Positions 49,554-58,847 of a DNA stretch of 64,000 bases are shown piece after piece; position 1 is the stretch's first letter, and the number at the start of each line of letters is the position of its first letter. This stretch comes from CAZPRY01 sp964589175 (lineage in GTDB: Bacteria > Fidelibacterota > UBA2242): the NCBI GenBank assembly GCA_964589175.1, contig CAZPRY010000013.1, positions 29,178 to 93,177 of the forward strand, written 5' to 3'. The notes under the pieces were generated by a model that saw only the letters and a program-made list of their open reading frames with translations, made no database searches and was not told where the DNA came from. Made by a program: the position numbers and the translations under genes.

Positions 49554-51518
49554 TTATGCAGATACATCTTTCGCCGGTCCCAGGTGACTCAGGATAAGCA
49601 GGGTCAGATCGTCCGATTGTTCGGCGCCGGCGACAAACTCCGTCACCGATTCCTTGATTCTCAACGTGACGGTCCTGGCGTCGGCCTTGCCCCCCAGTTC
49701 ACGTAAAACCGCAGCCAGGCGATTTTCTTCAAACAGCTGCTGCTCAACGTTCTCGGCCTCGGTCACGCCGTCCGTATACAGGACAATCTTATCGCCGGGA
49801 CGCAGACGTTTAGTGGCAGTGCCGTAGGCTTCGCCCTCTATGATGCCCAGCGGCAATCCGTGCAGTTCGGCTATCGATTCGAGTTGGCCGTCATGGGTCA
49901 TCAGGAAAGGCGGATTATGCCCGGCATTGCAGTATTGAATCTCGCTCGTCCTCAAATCAAGGATCAGAAGGAAAAAAGTCACAAACATGGCCGATGTGTT
50001 GTCGGTGCAGAGATCGTTGTTCATGCTTGCCACGATCTTGCCGGGAGTCAATCCTTTCATGTTCATCGCTTTAGCACGCAGCAGCGTTCGCGTCACGGCC
50101 ATAAAGAGTGATGCCGGTACGCCTTTGCCGGAGACATCGCCTATCACCGCGCAGAGGTGGTCGTCATCCAGTAAAAAGAAATCGTAGAGGTCACCGCCAA
50201 CGGCTTTGGCCGGTTCCAGAATGCCGAAAATATCCAGATCGGAACGGTCCGGGAACGGCGGAAAGGTTTTCGGAATGATGCTCATCTGAATATCGTGGGC
50301 AATCCGCAATTCGCCCTCGATTTTTTCTTTCGCCGCCGTGGTGGCTTTAAGATTCGCGATGTACTCTTTCAGAGCCTGCTGCATATGTCCGAAGGAGGCG
50401 GTCAGGTGCCCGATTTCATCACCGGTTTCGATAGCCGGCAACGGCGCCGAAAAGTCACCCTGCCCGATATATTCCGCAGCTTTGGACAGTTCACGCATCG
50501 GTTTGGTAATGCGGGTCGATATAAAAGAGATCACCCCGAACAGAACCAGCAATCCGACGGCGCCAATCACGGCTATCACCTTGTTCAGGCGGGCCATATC
50601 CGCGTATAGTTCGACTTTAGGGATTACGATTCCCATTGAGTAGCCGCTGGAAGGAAAAGGCGCAAAATAGAGGTAGGAATCCCGGCCGCTGACAGGATCG
50701 GTAATGTTCATAAAACCGGTCTGCCCGCGTACCATCGACCGTCCGACCTCGCGCAGAGATTGGTCGTTGTTGACTTCGGCTACGTCGAAGATGCTCTCGT
50801 TCATGACGAAATCCTGCTGGGGATGAATCAGGTATTTTCCACTGGGCGAAATTAAAAAGCCGTATCCACTTTGATAAATCGTTATTTGCGAGAATATGTG
50901 CTGTAACCACTCGAGCGATATATCAATGGTGATAATGCCCCGGAAGCAGTGTTCGCCGTCTTTATCCCAATAAAAGGGCACCGAGTAGGTGGCCATTACG
51001 ATATCCCCACCGCCTTCGTCGAAATAGGGTTCCGACCAGATTGGTCGCTTGATTTCTTTGGGGATCTGGTACCAATCCCGCAAAAAATAGTTATATGTCG
51101 GATCGGCCAGACTGGCGAATTCCAACCCATTGTCGCCCTTGAAATAATAGGGTCCGTAGCGCTCCCGATCCGAAAAAAAGGCATAGGGTTCGAAACTGAC
51201 GGTCGAACCAAAAACCTCGTCATTACGGTTTACCACTTCACGCAGAAAGCGCAGAAGACCTTTTTCGTCGACCTGGGACATTTCGATTACACAGGCCAGA
51301 TTCTCCGGGATTTTGCCCGACGAACGGAAAACACTTTCCACCTGGTTGACGGTTTCCAGCGTCAGATGACGGGCGGTCTCTTCGACATTGTCCAGCAACA
51401 AGCGCCGTGATATCGAGTAATAATAGGTGAATATCACCAGGGCCACCAGAATAGTCCCGGTTAAGATATAAAGGTTCAGTTTGAATCGTAACGATCTATT
51501 TTTGAGCATACTTACCAA
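49554..51518 (-). CDS. membrane sensor with HAMP and SpoIIE-type serine phosphatase
   Basis: A 654-residue protein: N-terminal helix (about 12-33), an extracytoplasmic Cache-type sensor (about 35-310; KRPIWSEPYFDEGGGDIVMATYSVPF is the typical dCache segment, in parts), a second helix (about 312-333), HAMP (about 335-390) and a PP2C/SpoIIE phosphatase (about 425-640; FLLDDDHLCAVIGDVSGKGVPA, YCNAGHNPPFLM, LVLYTDGVTEAEN-like GDKIVLYTDGVTEAEN). Aspartates for two metal ions are present. RsbU-like enzymes dephosphorylate STAS proteins; the STAS protein at 40144-40485 is a candidate. Its start overlaps the end of the binding-protein gene by 23 nt. Confidence 0.93.
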   Translation of the reverse strand: MVSMLKNRSLRFKLNLYILTGTILVALVIFTYYYSISRRLLLDNVEETARHLTLETVNQVESVFRSSGKIPENLACVIEMSQVDEKGLLRFLREVVNRNDEVFGSTVSFEPYAFFSDRERYGPYYFKGDNGLEFASLADPTYNYFLRDWYQIPKEIKRPIWSEPYFDEGGGDIVMATYSVPFYWDKDGEHCFRGIITIDISLEWLQHIFSQITIYQSGYGFLISPSGKYLIHPQQDFVMNESIFDVAEVNNDQSLREVGRSMVRGQTGFMNITDPVSGRDSYLYFAPFPSSGYSMGIVIPKVELYADMARLNKVIAVIGAVGLLVLFGVISFISTRITKPMRELSKAAEYIGQGDFSAPLPAIETGDEIGHLTASFGHMQQALKEYIANLKATTAAKEKIEGELRIAHDIQMSIIPKTFPPFPDRSDLDIFGILEPAKAVGGDLYDFFLLDDDHLCAVIGDVSGKGVPASLFMAVTRTLLRAKAMNMKGLTPGKIVASMNNDLCTDNTSAMFVTFFLLILDLRTSEIQYCNAGHNPPFLMTHDGQLESIAELHGLPLGIIEGEAYGTATKRLRPGDKIVLYTDGVTEAENVEQQLFEENRLAAVLRELGGKADARTVTLRIKESVTEFVAGAEQSDDLTLLILSHLGPAKDVSA

Positions 51519-52491
51519 CCGGTTTGTAGAACTCCTCGTATTTCGGAATTCGTTGAATTTTGGCGTGCTTTACTAGAATGTCGGCGGCTTTTTCGTACAT
51601 CTCGCGCTCCAGATGGGTCGAGATGACGGACGCGCCATCGGGAAGAATAATATCCTGCCAGCGGGCCAGCATCCAGCGCTGATGAGCCACATTGGCGGGA
51701 ACATGGGCGGCTTTCATGTATTCGATGACGATCGGCAGAATCTCATCGGGGTGTTGAAAGGCATAGCTCCAGCCCTCCATCGTCGCCTCGACAAAACGGC
51801 GGCATAAATCCGGGTTCTCTTCATGGTATGACGCGAGGCAATAAATGCCGTCCTCCGGCACATCGAATCCGTAATCCTTCATGAAAAAAGTGACCAGTTC
51901 GTCTGGATTTAACCCGCAGTTCATTAACGTGTGGTACTCGTTGTACCACATCACATTGGTAAGGTCCGTGCCACCGTGCAGAAACAGGCTCAGGCCGGTC
52001 TGGATCGGGATGATCTTCACATTCAGATGATTTTCCTCAAAAAACGCCATCGGAACATCCTGAAAATCTTCTTTCCACAATCCGATCTTTTTACCGTTAA
52101 GGTCCTGAACGGTCTGAATCCCACTGCCCTTCCTGGCGATCAGTGCCAGAGCCGAGCGTCGGGAAACCTGGGCGATATTGACGAGCTCGATGCCTCCGGC
52201 TTTGCGATTGATGGCATTCATCAGGAAGAAAGTTCCGAACTGCGCCCGGCCGCTCTCAACGTTATCCGCGACCGAAACGGTCGGACCACCCGATAAGATC
52301 TCGACTTCCAGATCGTATCGATCATAGATTCCCTTTTCCTGAGCGGCGTAGAAGCCGGCAAACTGCGCCTGCGGTAACCACTGCAGAATTACTGTTACGG
52401 GTGATTTAGGTGACTGCCCGAATATTCCTAGCGTACAAAGTCCGCCAACAATCAAGATTTTAATGCAGAATAGTCTCTTTCGATTGATCAT
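51496..52491 (-). CDS. NMT1/THI5-like periplasmic binding protein
   Basis: A 331-residue exported solute-binding protein (signal about 1-25). NMT1 signature region VTVILQWLPQAQFAGFYAAQEKGIY, GGPTVSVADNVESGRAQFG, LALIARKGSGIQTVQDLNGKKIG, and CRRFVEATMEGWSYA. The family binds pyrimidine precursors of thiamin, riboflavin or nitrate/sulfonate-like ligands. No permease or ATPase gene is nearby. Instead the gene overlaps a membrane sensor-phosphatase, so it probably supplies the ligand signal to that sensor. Confidence 0.9.
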   Translation of the reverse strand: MINRKRLFCIKILIVGGLCTLGIFGQSPKSPVTVILQWLPQAQFAGFYAAQEKGIYDRYDLEVEILSGGPTVSVADNVESGRAQFGTFFLMNAINRKAGGIELVNIAQVSRRSALALIARKGSGIQTVQDLNGKKIGLWKEDFQDVPMAFFEENHLNVKIIPIQTGLSLFLHGGTDLTNVMWYNEYHTLMNCGLNPDELVTFFMKDYGFDVPEDGIYCLASYHEENPDLCRRFVEATMEGWSYAFQHPDEILPIVIEYMKAAHVPANVAHQRWMLARWQDIILPDGASVISTHLEREMYEKAADILVKHAKIQRIPKYEEFYKPVGKYAQK

Positions 52492-52627
52492 GCCTTACGT
52501 CCTGTTTTTCTCGTATTCAAATTTATACTTTCCTGACGAAAACAATAACCTTTTTTCACACCGGCCACGCCCGTTGGGTTTATTCCCGGTTTCAGATTCG
52601 GGGAAAAGTGGTCCGAACTGACGCTCC

Positions 52628-53929
52628 TCAAAATCCGATTTTCCGAGGCCAGGCCGTCTCTTTGGCTGCCGTCCAGATGGTATTGATGTAGCGCAGGGAA
52701 AAATGGTTCTGCAGCCAGTGAACCCAAAACGCACCCCGACGGGTAAGTGAGAAATGATCCGCCTTTTTCGTGACTAGGCCGAGTAAGCAACCCAGAATTA
52801 TTAAAAAGAATAATCGTCCGTCTCCTCGAATAGAATAGCGTGTGTTTTGCAGTTTTCGGTCAAAGGGAATCCGGGTATCATAAATGCGCCAGTAAAAATC
52901 ATAGAGAATGCTCAGGCGGCGTGTGAACGGCATCTCCAGCGCGATCGCCTGTCCGCGCTCTTGAATCGCAGAGATATATTCCGGTACGGAAAATGTGTTG
53001 AGTGTAAACAGCGACTCATAGTAGGAACCGGCGCCCGGTCCGAAACCGATATAGCGCTCACGGGTGACTGAGGAATAGCGGGGCGCCTCGCAGTTCCGTT
53101 GGAACGACCAGACGGAGACTCTCCGAAATCCGTTTTGGTGAAGGTAGTCGTAAAGAAAGTAATACATCTTCTTGCGGGTCGCCAGGTCCGGCATGCTCAC
53201 CTGCCGGATTTTTTGGTAGGCACCGATCGAACTGTAGGGAAACGTGAATAAGGGATAGGCAGTCACCTGATCCACGTGATGCGCTAAAATCCGGGCGAGG
53301 TCTCCTGCCAGATGCTCGATCGTCTGCCCCGGCAGGGCAAATAACATATCGACATTGACAGTTGGAAAATTGGCTGCTTCAACCCACTCTAAAACCCGGT
53401 CGATTGTATTCGGCGCATAAGCCCGGCCCAGCAGCTCGAGAAATTGCGGCTGATAACTTTGCACACCCAGACTGAGTGCATCTACTCCCCAGGATTTCAG
53501 ATGCTCAACCTTCTCACGAGTCAGATCGCCCGGATTGGTTTCAATGCACAGCGGGCCGTGGTCCGGGAAGGCCTGCTGAACGGTATCGATGATGCGCCCT
53601 AGGTAGCTATCCAATACTGTCGGTGTCCCGCCGCCGAAATAGACCGAAGCGACCTCCAGCCCGGGGAGACGCTCGCGATAGTACGCGATCTCTTTGATAA
53701 GAGCATCGACAAACGGCTTGATCAGGGCGTCGTCGTAACGGATTCGATTGTAGGGACAATACGGACATAAATGCCGGCAAAACGGAATGTGAATATAGAG
53801 ACTGCTTTTACGAACTTGCGGAATCACGACAGCTACGGGTTGCGTAAAAAGAAAACGCGTGGCTCCATCGGTCAGGATCCGCCTTGCCGTTATTGTCATT
53901 TGTCGGATAGCCAAATCTTTTAGCATCAT
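52628..53929 (-). CDS. HemW/HemN-like radical SAM protein
   Basis: A protein of about 433 residues in the coproporphyrinogen III oxidase-like radical SAM group. Cluster motif CRHLCPYC (CxxxCxxC) after LYIHIPF; SAM motif YFGGGTPTVL; NVDMLFALPGQTIEHL; QVTAYPLFTFPYS; C-terminal HemN domain after YIGFGPGAGSY. Members are heme chaperones (HemW), heme-degrading or methyltransferase-like enzymes, so the reaction is uncertain. Start: ATG 53980 has no ribosome site; ATG 53929 follows GGAAAG and is chosen tentatively. 137 nt upstream of the binding-protein gene, codirectional. Confidence 0.85.
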   Translation of the reverse strand: MMLKDLAIRQMTITARRILTDGATRFLFTQPVAVVIPQVRKSSLYIHIPFCRHLCPYCPYNRIRYDDALIKPFVDALIKEIAYYRERLPGLEVASVYFGGGTPTVLDSYLGRIIDTVQQAFPDHGPLCIETNPGDLTREKVEHLKSWGVDALSLGVQSYQPQFLELLGRAYAPNTIDRVLEWVEAANFPTVNVDMLFALPGQTIEHLAGDLARILAHHVDQVTAYPLFTFPYSSIGAYQKIRQVSMPDLATRKKMYYFLYDYLHQNGFRRVSVWSFQRNCEAPRYSSVTRERYIGFGPGAGSYYESLFTLNTFSVPEYISAIQERGQAIALEMPFTRRLSILYDFYWRIYDTRIPFDRKLQNTRYSIRGDGRLFFLIILGCLLGLVTKKADHFSLTRRGAFWVHWLQNHFSLRYINTIWTAAKETAWPRKIGF

Positions 53930-54076
53930 CGCTTTCCGTGAAACTGCTTTCCCTTCCGGCGATCCGGTGAAGCCCGCCATTCATAATATCAGAAACGATT
54001 TTCGTCGTTTTTCAGGCGATCGGGTATTTGGGCCTCTGGCGATTACCCATCCGGATGCACCTGGATTATCCCCTCA

Positions 54077-54712
54077 TCAGATCCAATGTAAAATGATCCC
54101 GAAAACCACGACCAGTAAAAAGTTAAAAGAGTAGATCGCGCCGACTGTAATGGCCTTTTTCTTAACGGTCTCCATATCAAAGACCCAGTAAGAAACCACG
54201 AAAAAGGGAAAATAACCGAACAGGAAAATAAGCCAGGGCGCCGAAGCACTCCACCAGGAATAATCCCAGGTCAGGGCGTTCACGGCATTTAGAAGAATTT
54301 CCACGAAAACGCAAAATACCGAGTTCACGACGGCGAAAAACCAACGGTTCGGGATGCCCAGGATTTTCGTCTTTTTATCCGGCAGGAGCATTTTACAGAA
54401 GGCAACACCGGCGACCGCGAACATAAAGCAGATTTCGATATTGAGACCGATCAGGATTAGGTAAGCCGTTTTCCCGGGTGCTCCCCAGACCGGCGCGTAA
54501 TTGGTAATATGAAAAACCAGCGAATTCCAGATTTCGTTGAACCAGTCCATTCCCCAGAAAGCCAGTCCGGCAAAGACCAGACTCCAGTTCTTTCTCTCGA
54601 TCTCCGAAGCGTAGACATAGACGACGAAGGAAAAAAGAGTAATAACATACCAGACAAAGGTATTCCCATCGCGTAAAATATTGACGGCCTGCACCGCAGA
54701 TTCTGTGGGCAT
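54077..54712 (-). CDS. integral membrane protein, unknown
   Basis: A 211-residue protein with six hydrophobic segments (about 18-36, 45-60, 80-100, 120-140, 155-175, 188-208). Aromatic-rich segments FWGMDWFNEIWNSLVFHITN and WDYSWWSASAPWLIFLFGY suggest a conserved function. No family recognised. Separated from the neighbours by more than 90 nt on each side. Confidence 0.75.
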   Translation of the reverse strand: MPTESAVQAVNILRDGNTFVWYVITLFSFVVYVYASEIERKNWSLVFAGLAFWGMDWFNEIWNSLVFHITNYAPVWGAPGKTAYLILIGLNIEICFMFAVAGVAFCKMLLPDKKTKILGIPNRWFFAVVNSVFCVFVEILLNAVNALTWDYSWWSASAPWLIFLFGYFPFFVVSYWVFDMETVKKKAITVGAIYSFNFLLVVVFGIILHWI

Positions 54713-54915
54713 TTACTATTCTCCTATTTTGGCGTTTCTATTGGCACGAAGGTATGGATGTTTGGTTGTAGGATGAAATCAGAAATCATCAAAGTCTAAA
54801 AAATCCATTTTGCGCAACATATTATCTAACCGGGTGACACGTACCGTTTTACTTGATTTGAGAATACGAAATCCCGATCAGGATGTCAAGATATTTGGAA
54901 TTACCTGCGATCTGC

Positions 54916-55038
54916 CTATACCTTCGGGATTCTTCCGTATTCTGATTTGCCAGCGCCGGGCGCCATAAGTGCAACCGTATTGTAGATGCAATCCATTACC
55001 GCAATATCCAGCCCCATGAGCGGCGGTCCGAAACTCAT
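54916..55038 (-). CDS. possible 40-residue protein downstream of MFS gene
   Basis: ATG 55038 opens MSFGPPLMGLDIAVMDCIYN and ends GRIPKV at a TAG. It starts 12 nt after the MFS stop, with no strong ribosome site. The composition is protein-like (GPPLMGLDIAV), and it might be the tail of a lost gene. No family recognised. Confidence 0.28.
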   Translation of the reverse strand: MSFGPPLMGLDIAVMDCIYNTVALMAPGAGKSEYGRIPKV

Positions 55039-55050
55039 TTTTCTGTCGGC

Positions 55051-56400
55051 TTACAGCGCTCTCGGACGCTCCTTTACAAACACTGCCAGCAGGATCATTG
55101 ATAAACAGGCAATCACGGATCCCATGCCGAAAGCAGCCGTTGCCCCGAAAAGTTTGTAAACCAAGCCAAAGATGATACTGGCCGGCAACGCCCCCAATCC
55201 AACGGCGAAATTGTACATGCCGAAAGCGCTGCCCATGACTTCCGGTTGGACGACATCGGCGACAAAAGCCTTTTCCGCGCCCTCGCTGAAAGCATAGTAC
55301 AATGCGTAAACGGCAAACAGAATAAAGGTAGCGGCGATCTGCAGGTTTCCAGGTAATTTGTCCAGCAATGCAAAACAGAGGTAAACGCCGGTGTAGATTC
55401 CCCAGCCGATGTTGATTACCCGCTTCCGACCGATTCTATCGGAAAGCGCTCCCAGCGGCGTTGAAAAAGCAACTTTGATAACATGAAAGAAAGCCCATAC
55501 CAGCGGGATAAACAGGATATCCACAAGCATCCTCTGGGATTGCGGGTTGCCAAACTGTTGGATCATATCACCCAGCACCGGCGCGCCGTAAAGCAGGGAA
55601 TACAGGGAATCGCTTTTATGGATGGCCTCTTCAATCCTGAAGAGCAGGAACGCGTCGGACGAATTTCCCAGAGTGAAAAGGAAGACAATAGCCAGATACC
55701 CGATAAAGTTTTTGTCGAATTGCTTAAAGGAAAATCGAAAAGGCTTCGCGGTCGAAGCGTGATCGACCTTTTCACGAACCAGGAATACGACCGTGGCAAC
55801 GGCTAGAAGCCCGGGAATCAGGGCAATCCCGAAAGTCCAACGCAGGGTCAATACGGGATCCTGCATTCCGAAACCGAGGATCAGTACCATCAGGCAAAAC
55901 AACGCCAGAAAGGGCCCCAGGACCGCGCCGGTATGATCCATGGCCCGATGGAAACCATAAGATCTACCGCGCACGCTTTCATCGACGGAAGAAGCAATCA
56001 AGGCATCCCGCGGTGCGGTGCGGATACCCTTCCCCACCCGGTCCATCATGCGAATGAATACGATTTGCCAGGCATGATTAACAAGACCGGTGAAAGGACG
56101 GAAAAACGAGGAGATCGAATACCCGATTAAAACCAGCAGTTTGCGCTTCTTGAGTTTGTCCGAGATGATCCCGCTGAAGAGTTTCAGCATGGCGGCGGTT
56201 GTCTCCGCAACACCTTCGATCACACCCAAAATCACGGCCCCGGAGCCCAGGGCGGCTACGAAAATCGGGATTAACGGATAGATCATTTCGGTGGCTGAAT
56301 CTGTAAACAGGCTGACCAATCCCAGCATTATCACATTCCGTGGTATCTTGCTTCTCCTATTTTGCTCTCGTCTATCATTCACTTCAGTATTATGGGTCAT
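55051..56400 (-). CDS. MFS transporter
   Basis: A 449-residue permease with 12 helices. The MFS motif after helix 2 appears as GIISDKLKKRKLLVLIGY, and helix 4-5 sequences RMMDRVGKGIRTAPRDALIA are typical of a major group of bacterial MFS proteins. A second copy of the loop motif is GALSDRIGRKRVINIGWG. A soluble insert (about 245-300) joins the halves. Substrate unknown. It follows the PfkB kinase gene by 88 nt in the same direction, so the pair may handle one sugar or nucleoside; that is inference. Confidence 0.93.
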   Translation of the reverse strand: MTHNTEVNDRREQNRRSKIPRNVIMLGLVSLFTDSATEMIYPLIPIFVAALGSGAVILGVIEGVAETTAAMLKLFSGIISDKLKKRKLLVLIGYSISSFFRPFTGLVNHAWQIVFIRMMDRVGKGIRTAPRDALIASSVDESVRGRSYGFHRAMDHTGAVLGPFLALFCLMVLILGFGMQDPVLTLRWTFGIALIPGLLAVATVVFLVREKVDHASTAKPFRFSFKQFDKNFIGYLAIVFLFTLGNSSDAFLLFRIEEAIHKSDSLYSLLYGAPVLGDMIQQFGNPQSQRMLVDILFIPLVWAFFHVIKVAFSTPLGALSDRIGRKRVINIGWGIYTGVYLCFALLDKLPGNLQIAATFILFAVYALYYAFSEGAEKAFVADVVQPEVMGSAFGMYNFAVGLGALPASIIFGLVYKLFGATAAFGMGSVIACLSMILLAVFVKERPRAL

Positions 56401-56487
56401 CTTTCCTCTCTGCTCTCGTCTCTTCTATTTAAAAAGTTACAAAGGTTTTTTCGTTTTTCCCTGGATTCCGCCAAGGCCACCGGGGCC

Positions 56488-57399
56488 TCAATTCCAGTTC
56501 TCCAGACCGACGGAATCGAGATAGGATTGCACCTGCGTTTTGTGCGGTATTCCCTTGCGTCCCCCGGTTCCGGTACAACTCAGAGCAGCCACTGCGCCGG
56601 CGAATTTCAGTGCATAATCCAGGGTCTTATTCCTCGCGATTGCCGCCGCAAATGCTCCGTGAAAAACATCACCGGCACCCGTCGTATCCACGGCTTTTAC
56701 CGGGTAGGCGGGCAGGAAACCTTCGCCGTTTCGCGTTTTCCAAATCAATCCGTCCGCACCAAGCGTTACAACCACATTCGGATGATGCTCCGCCAGTCTT
56801 ACAATGGCGATTTGCATATCGGTTTCTCCACTAAACTCCCGGGCAAACTTGCGCGAACAGACCAAGTAATCAACTTTTTCAAAAAGTTTCGTTGTCCCGG
56901 AGTGCAGCGAACCGGCATCAAGAATCGTCCGAATTCCCATCGCCTTCGCACTCCGCAACAGTGGCAAAGAAATCTCCGCTTCGTGTCCGTCAAATAGGAT
57001 CACCCCGGGATGGATTCCGGAGAAATCGATACTGCCGCGCGGCAGGACAGCCTGCGGAGCACGGTAATTCACCAGGGCGCGTTGCCCGTCGGGTTTCACC
57101 CAGACAGCGGACAGCGGCGTGGCATATTCACCGCGCACGATCAGGCTCGTATCAACTGAATCGGCTTGCAGTTCTTTCAGATGCAGGTTGCCAAAAACAT
57201 CATTTCCAAGATAACCCGCGAAGGCCGCGCGCAGACCGAGACGCGCAACAGTAACGGCCGCGTTGGCCGCCGGGCCTCCGCCGCACATTAAAAGCGATTG
57301 CGCCATGATTTTTTCATCTGCGAGCGGGTGATGATCGACGCCGAAAACCAGGTCAAAGGAAGTTGCGCCGACACACAGAACATCGATTTGTTTCATCAT
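56488..57399 (-). CDS. PfkB family carbohydrate/nucleoside kinase
   Basis: A 303-residue cytoplasmic kinase (ribokinase fold). N-terminal motif LMCGGGPAANAAVTVARLG, C-terminal catalytic motif VDTTGAGDVFHGAFAAA with the catalytic Asp. It phosphorylates a sugar, nucleoside or sulfosugar; the specificity is not readable. ATG 57399 and 57396 are both possible. Transcribed with the MFS gene downstream. Confidence 0.94.
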   Translation of the reverse strand: MMKQIDVLCVGATSFDLVFGVDHHPLADEKIMAQSLLMCGGGPAANAAVTVARLGLRAAFAGYLGNDVFGNLHLKELQADSVDTSLIVRGEYATPLSAVWVKPDGQRALVNYRAPQAVLPRGSIDFSGIHPGVILFDGHEAEISLPLLRSAKAMGIRTILDAGSLHSGTTKLFEKVDYLVCSRKFAREFSGETDMQIAIVRLAEHHPNVVVTLGADGLIWKTRNGEGFLPAYPVKAVDTTGAGDVFHGAFAAAIARNKTLDYALKFAGAVAALSCTGTGGRKGIPHKTQVQSYLDSVGLENWN

Positions 57400-57514
57400 A
57401 CTTCCGGATAAAAAGTCAATTATTGTTGAATCGATACATTTTGCCAGATATCAGTTTAAGATTACATCATCACGATCGAGAAGTCAAGCAGTTCGAACGC
57501 CATCGTCTTTAAGC

Positions 57515-57536
57515 TTTTACAGTACTTTTACAGTAC
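57515..57536. promoter_or_regulatory. tandem 11-bp repeat in a divergent promoter region
   Basis: TTTTACAGTAC occurs twice head to tail (57515-57525, 57526-57536) between the divergent kinase and flavin-oxidoreductase genes. Possible operator. Confidence 0.35.
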
Positions 57537-57630
57537 TTATGCCGGAACTTCTGTAGAATAACACTGGTGAATTTTCAATTGCGAATCGTACAGATGAACT
57601 AGAATCGATCGCATTACGAGAGGAAAAGAG

Positions 57631-58830
57631 ATGTTCGGAAAAATGCCCGCACTGCAAATCGGTGGTTTAACGGCTCGAATTCCAGTGATCCAGGGAGGAA
57701 TGGGAGTCGGCATTTCGCTTTCCGGCCTGGCCTCTGCTGTCGCCGGGGAAGGCGGAATCGGCGTCATCGCCGCTGTCGGATTGGGGATGTTCCGGGACCA
57801 TAACGGACGCAATCTTTACGAAGTCAATGCGGAAGCCTTAAGAGACGAAATCCGTCTGGCCCGATTAAAATCCAACGGTTTGATCGGTGTAAATATCATG
57901 ATGGCACTGTCGGATTCCGATCTGCTGCTGGAAGTTGCAATCGAGGAAAATATCGACGTTGTCCTGATGGGAGCCGGTTTGCCGCTGAAACTTCCCTCTG
58001 CAATTATCGAACGGGGCTGGAAAAATATCCGCAGCCGCTTCGTTCCGATCGTCTCTTCGGGACGAGCAGCCCAGATCATCTTCCGACACTGGGCCAAAAA
58101 GTATAGGCACATTCCCGATGCCGTCGTCGTGGAGGGACCTTTGGCCGGTGGACATTTGGGCTTTAAAGCCGCCTCACTTTCGGACGAATCGAACCGATTG
58201 GAAATCTTATTGGCCGACGTGCTCGAAGCTGTGAAGCCATTTGAGACGGAATTCGGACAGAATATCCCGGTCATCGTCGCGGGTGGAATCTATGATGGAT
58301 CGGATATTTATCGCTTTCTTCGTTTGGGCGCTGCCGGTGTGCAGATGGCCACGCGCTTCGTGGCGACCCACGAATGCGATGCGGACATCCGTTTCAAAGA
58401 AGCTTATCTTAATTCCCGGCAAGACGACCTCAGAATTATTCAAAGTCCCGTCGGTCTGCCCGGCCGGGCCATCAATAACGAGTTTTTGGAATCCGTTTCA
58501 GCCGGCGAGAAGAAACCATTCAAGTGTCCGTGGAAATGCCTGCGGACCTGCGATTATACGACGGCGCCTTACTGTATCGCCCGTGCCCTGATTTCCGCGC
58601 GACGCGGCGAGCTGAAACACGGGTTTGCATTCGCCGGGGCAAACGCCTACCGCGTCGATAAAATCATCTCGGTACGCGAACTGGTCCAAACCCTGGCAGC
58701 TGAATATGAGCACGAAGCTTTAACCGTCCGGCGGCTGCCCGAGGCCGATTATTTAAAGACAGCCTTATCGTATTTTGCACCGGAAAAGGCGGGAATCCAT
58801 GCGCCCGTCTCTTCCGGGGTTACCCTGTAG
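57631..58830 (+). CDS. NAD(P)H-dependent flavin oxidoreductase (nitronate monooxygenase family)
   Basis: A 399-residue FMN enzyme with TIM-barrel fold: IPVIQGGMGVGISLSGLASAVA (FMN phosphate/ring site), VVVEGPLAGGHLGFK, VIVAGGIYDGSDIYRFLRLGAAGVQMATRFV split over the family blocks. The C-terminal extension has CPWKCLRTCDYTTAPYCIARAL, with four Cys, as in the FabK-like/longer members. Possible reactions: oxidation of alkyl nitronates, or enoyl reduction. Good ribosome site GAGAGGAAAAGAG. Convergent with the T9SS cargo gene. Confidence 0.92.
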   Translation: MFGKMPALQIGGLTARIPVIQGGMGVGISLSGLASAVAGEGGIGVIAAVGLGMFRDHNGRNLYEVNAEALRDEIRLARLKSNGLIGVNIMMALSDSDLLLEVAIEENIDVVLMGAGLPLKLPSAIIERGWKNIRSRFVPIVSSGRAAQIIFRHWAKKYRHIPDAVVVEGPLAGGHLGFKAASLSDESNRLEILLADVLEAVKPFETEFGQNIPVIVAGGIYDGSDIYRFLRLGAAGVQMATRFVATHECDADIRFKEAYLNSRQDDLRIIQSPVGLPGRAINNEFLESVSAGEKKPFKCPWKCLRTCDYTTAPYCIARALISARRGELKHGFAFAGANAYRVDKIISVRELVQTLAAEYEHEALTVRRLPEADYLKTALSYFAPEKAGIHAPVSSGVTL

Positions 58831-58847
58831 GCAATTCTTTTCGGTAC

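Noticed and set aside
52495..52790. Short minus-strand frames between the binding-protein and HemW-like genes
   Set aside because: Overlap the 3' end of the HemW-like gene out of frame and show no protein-like features.
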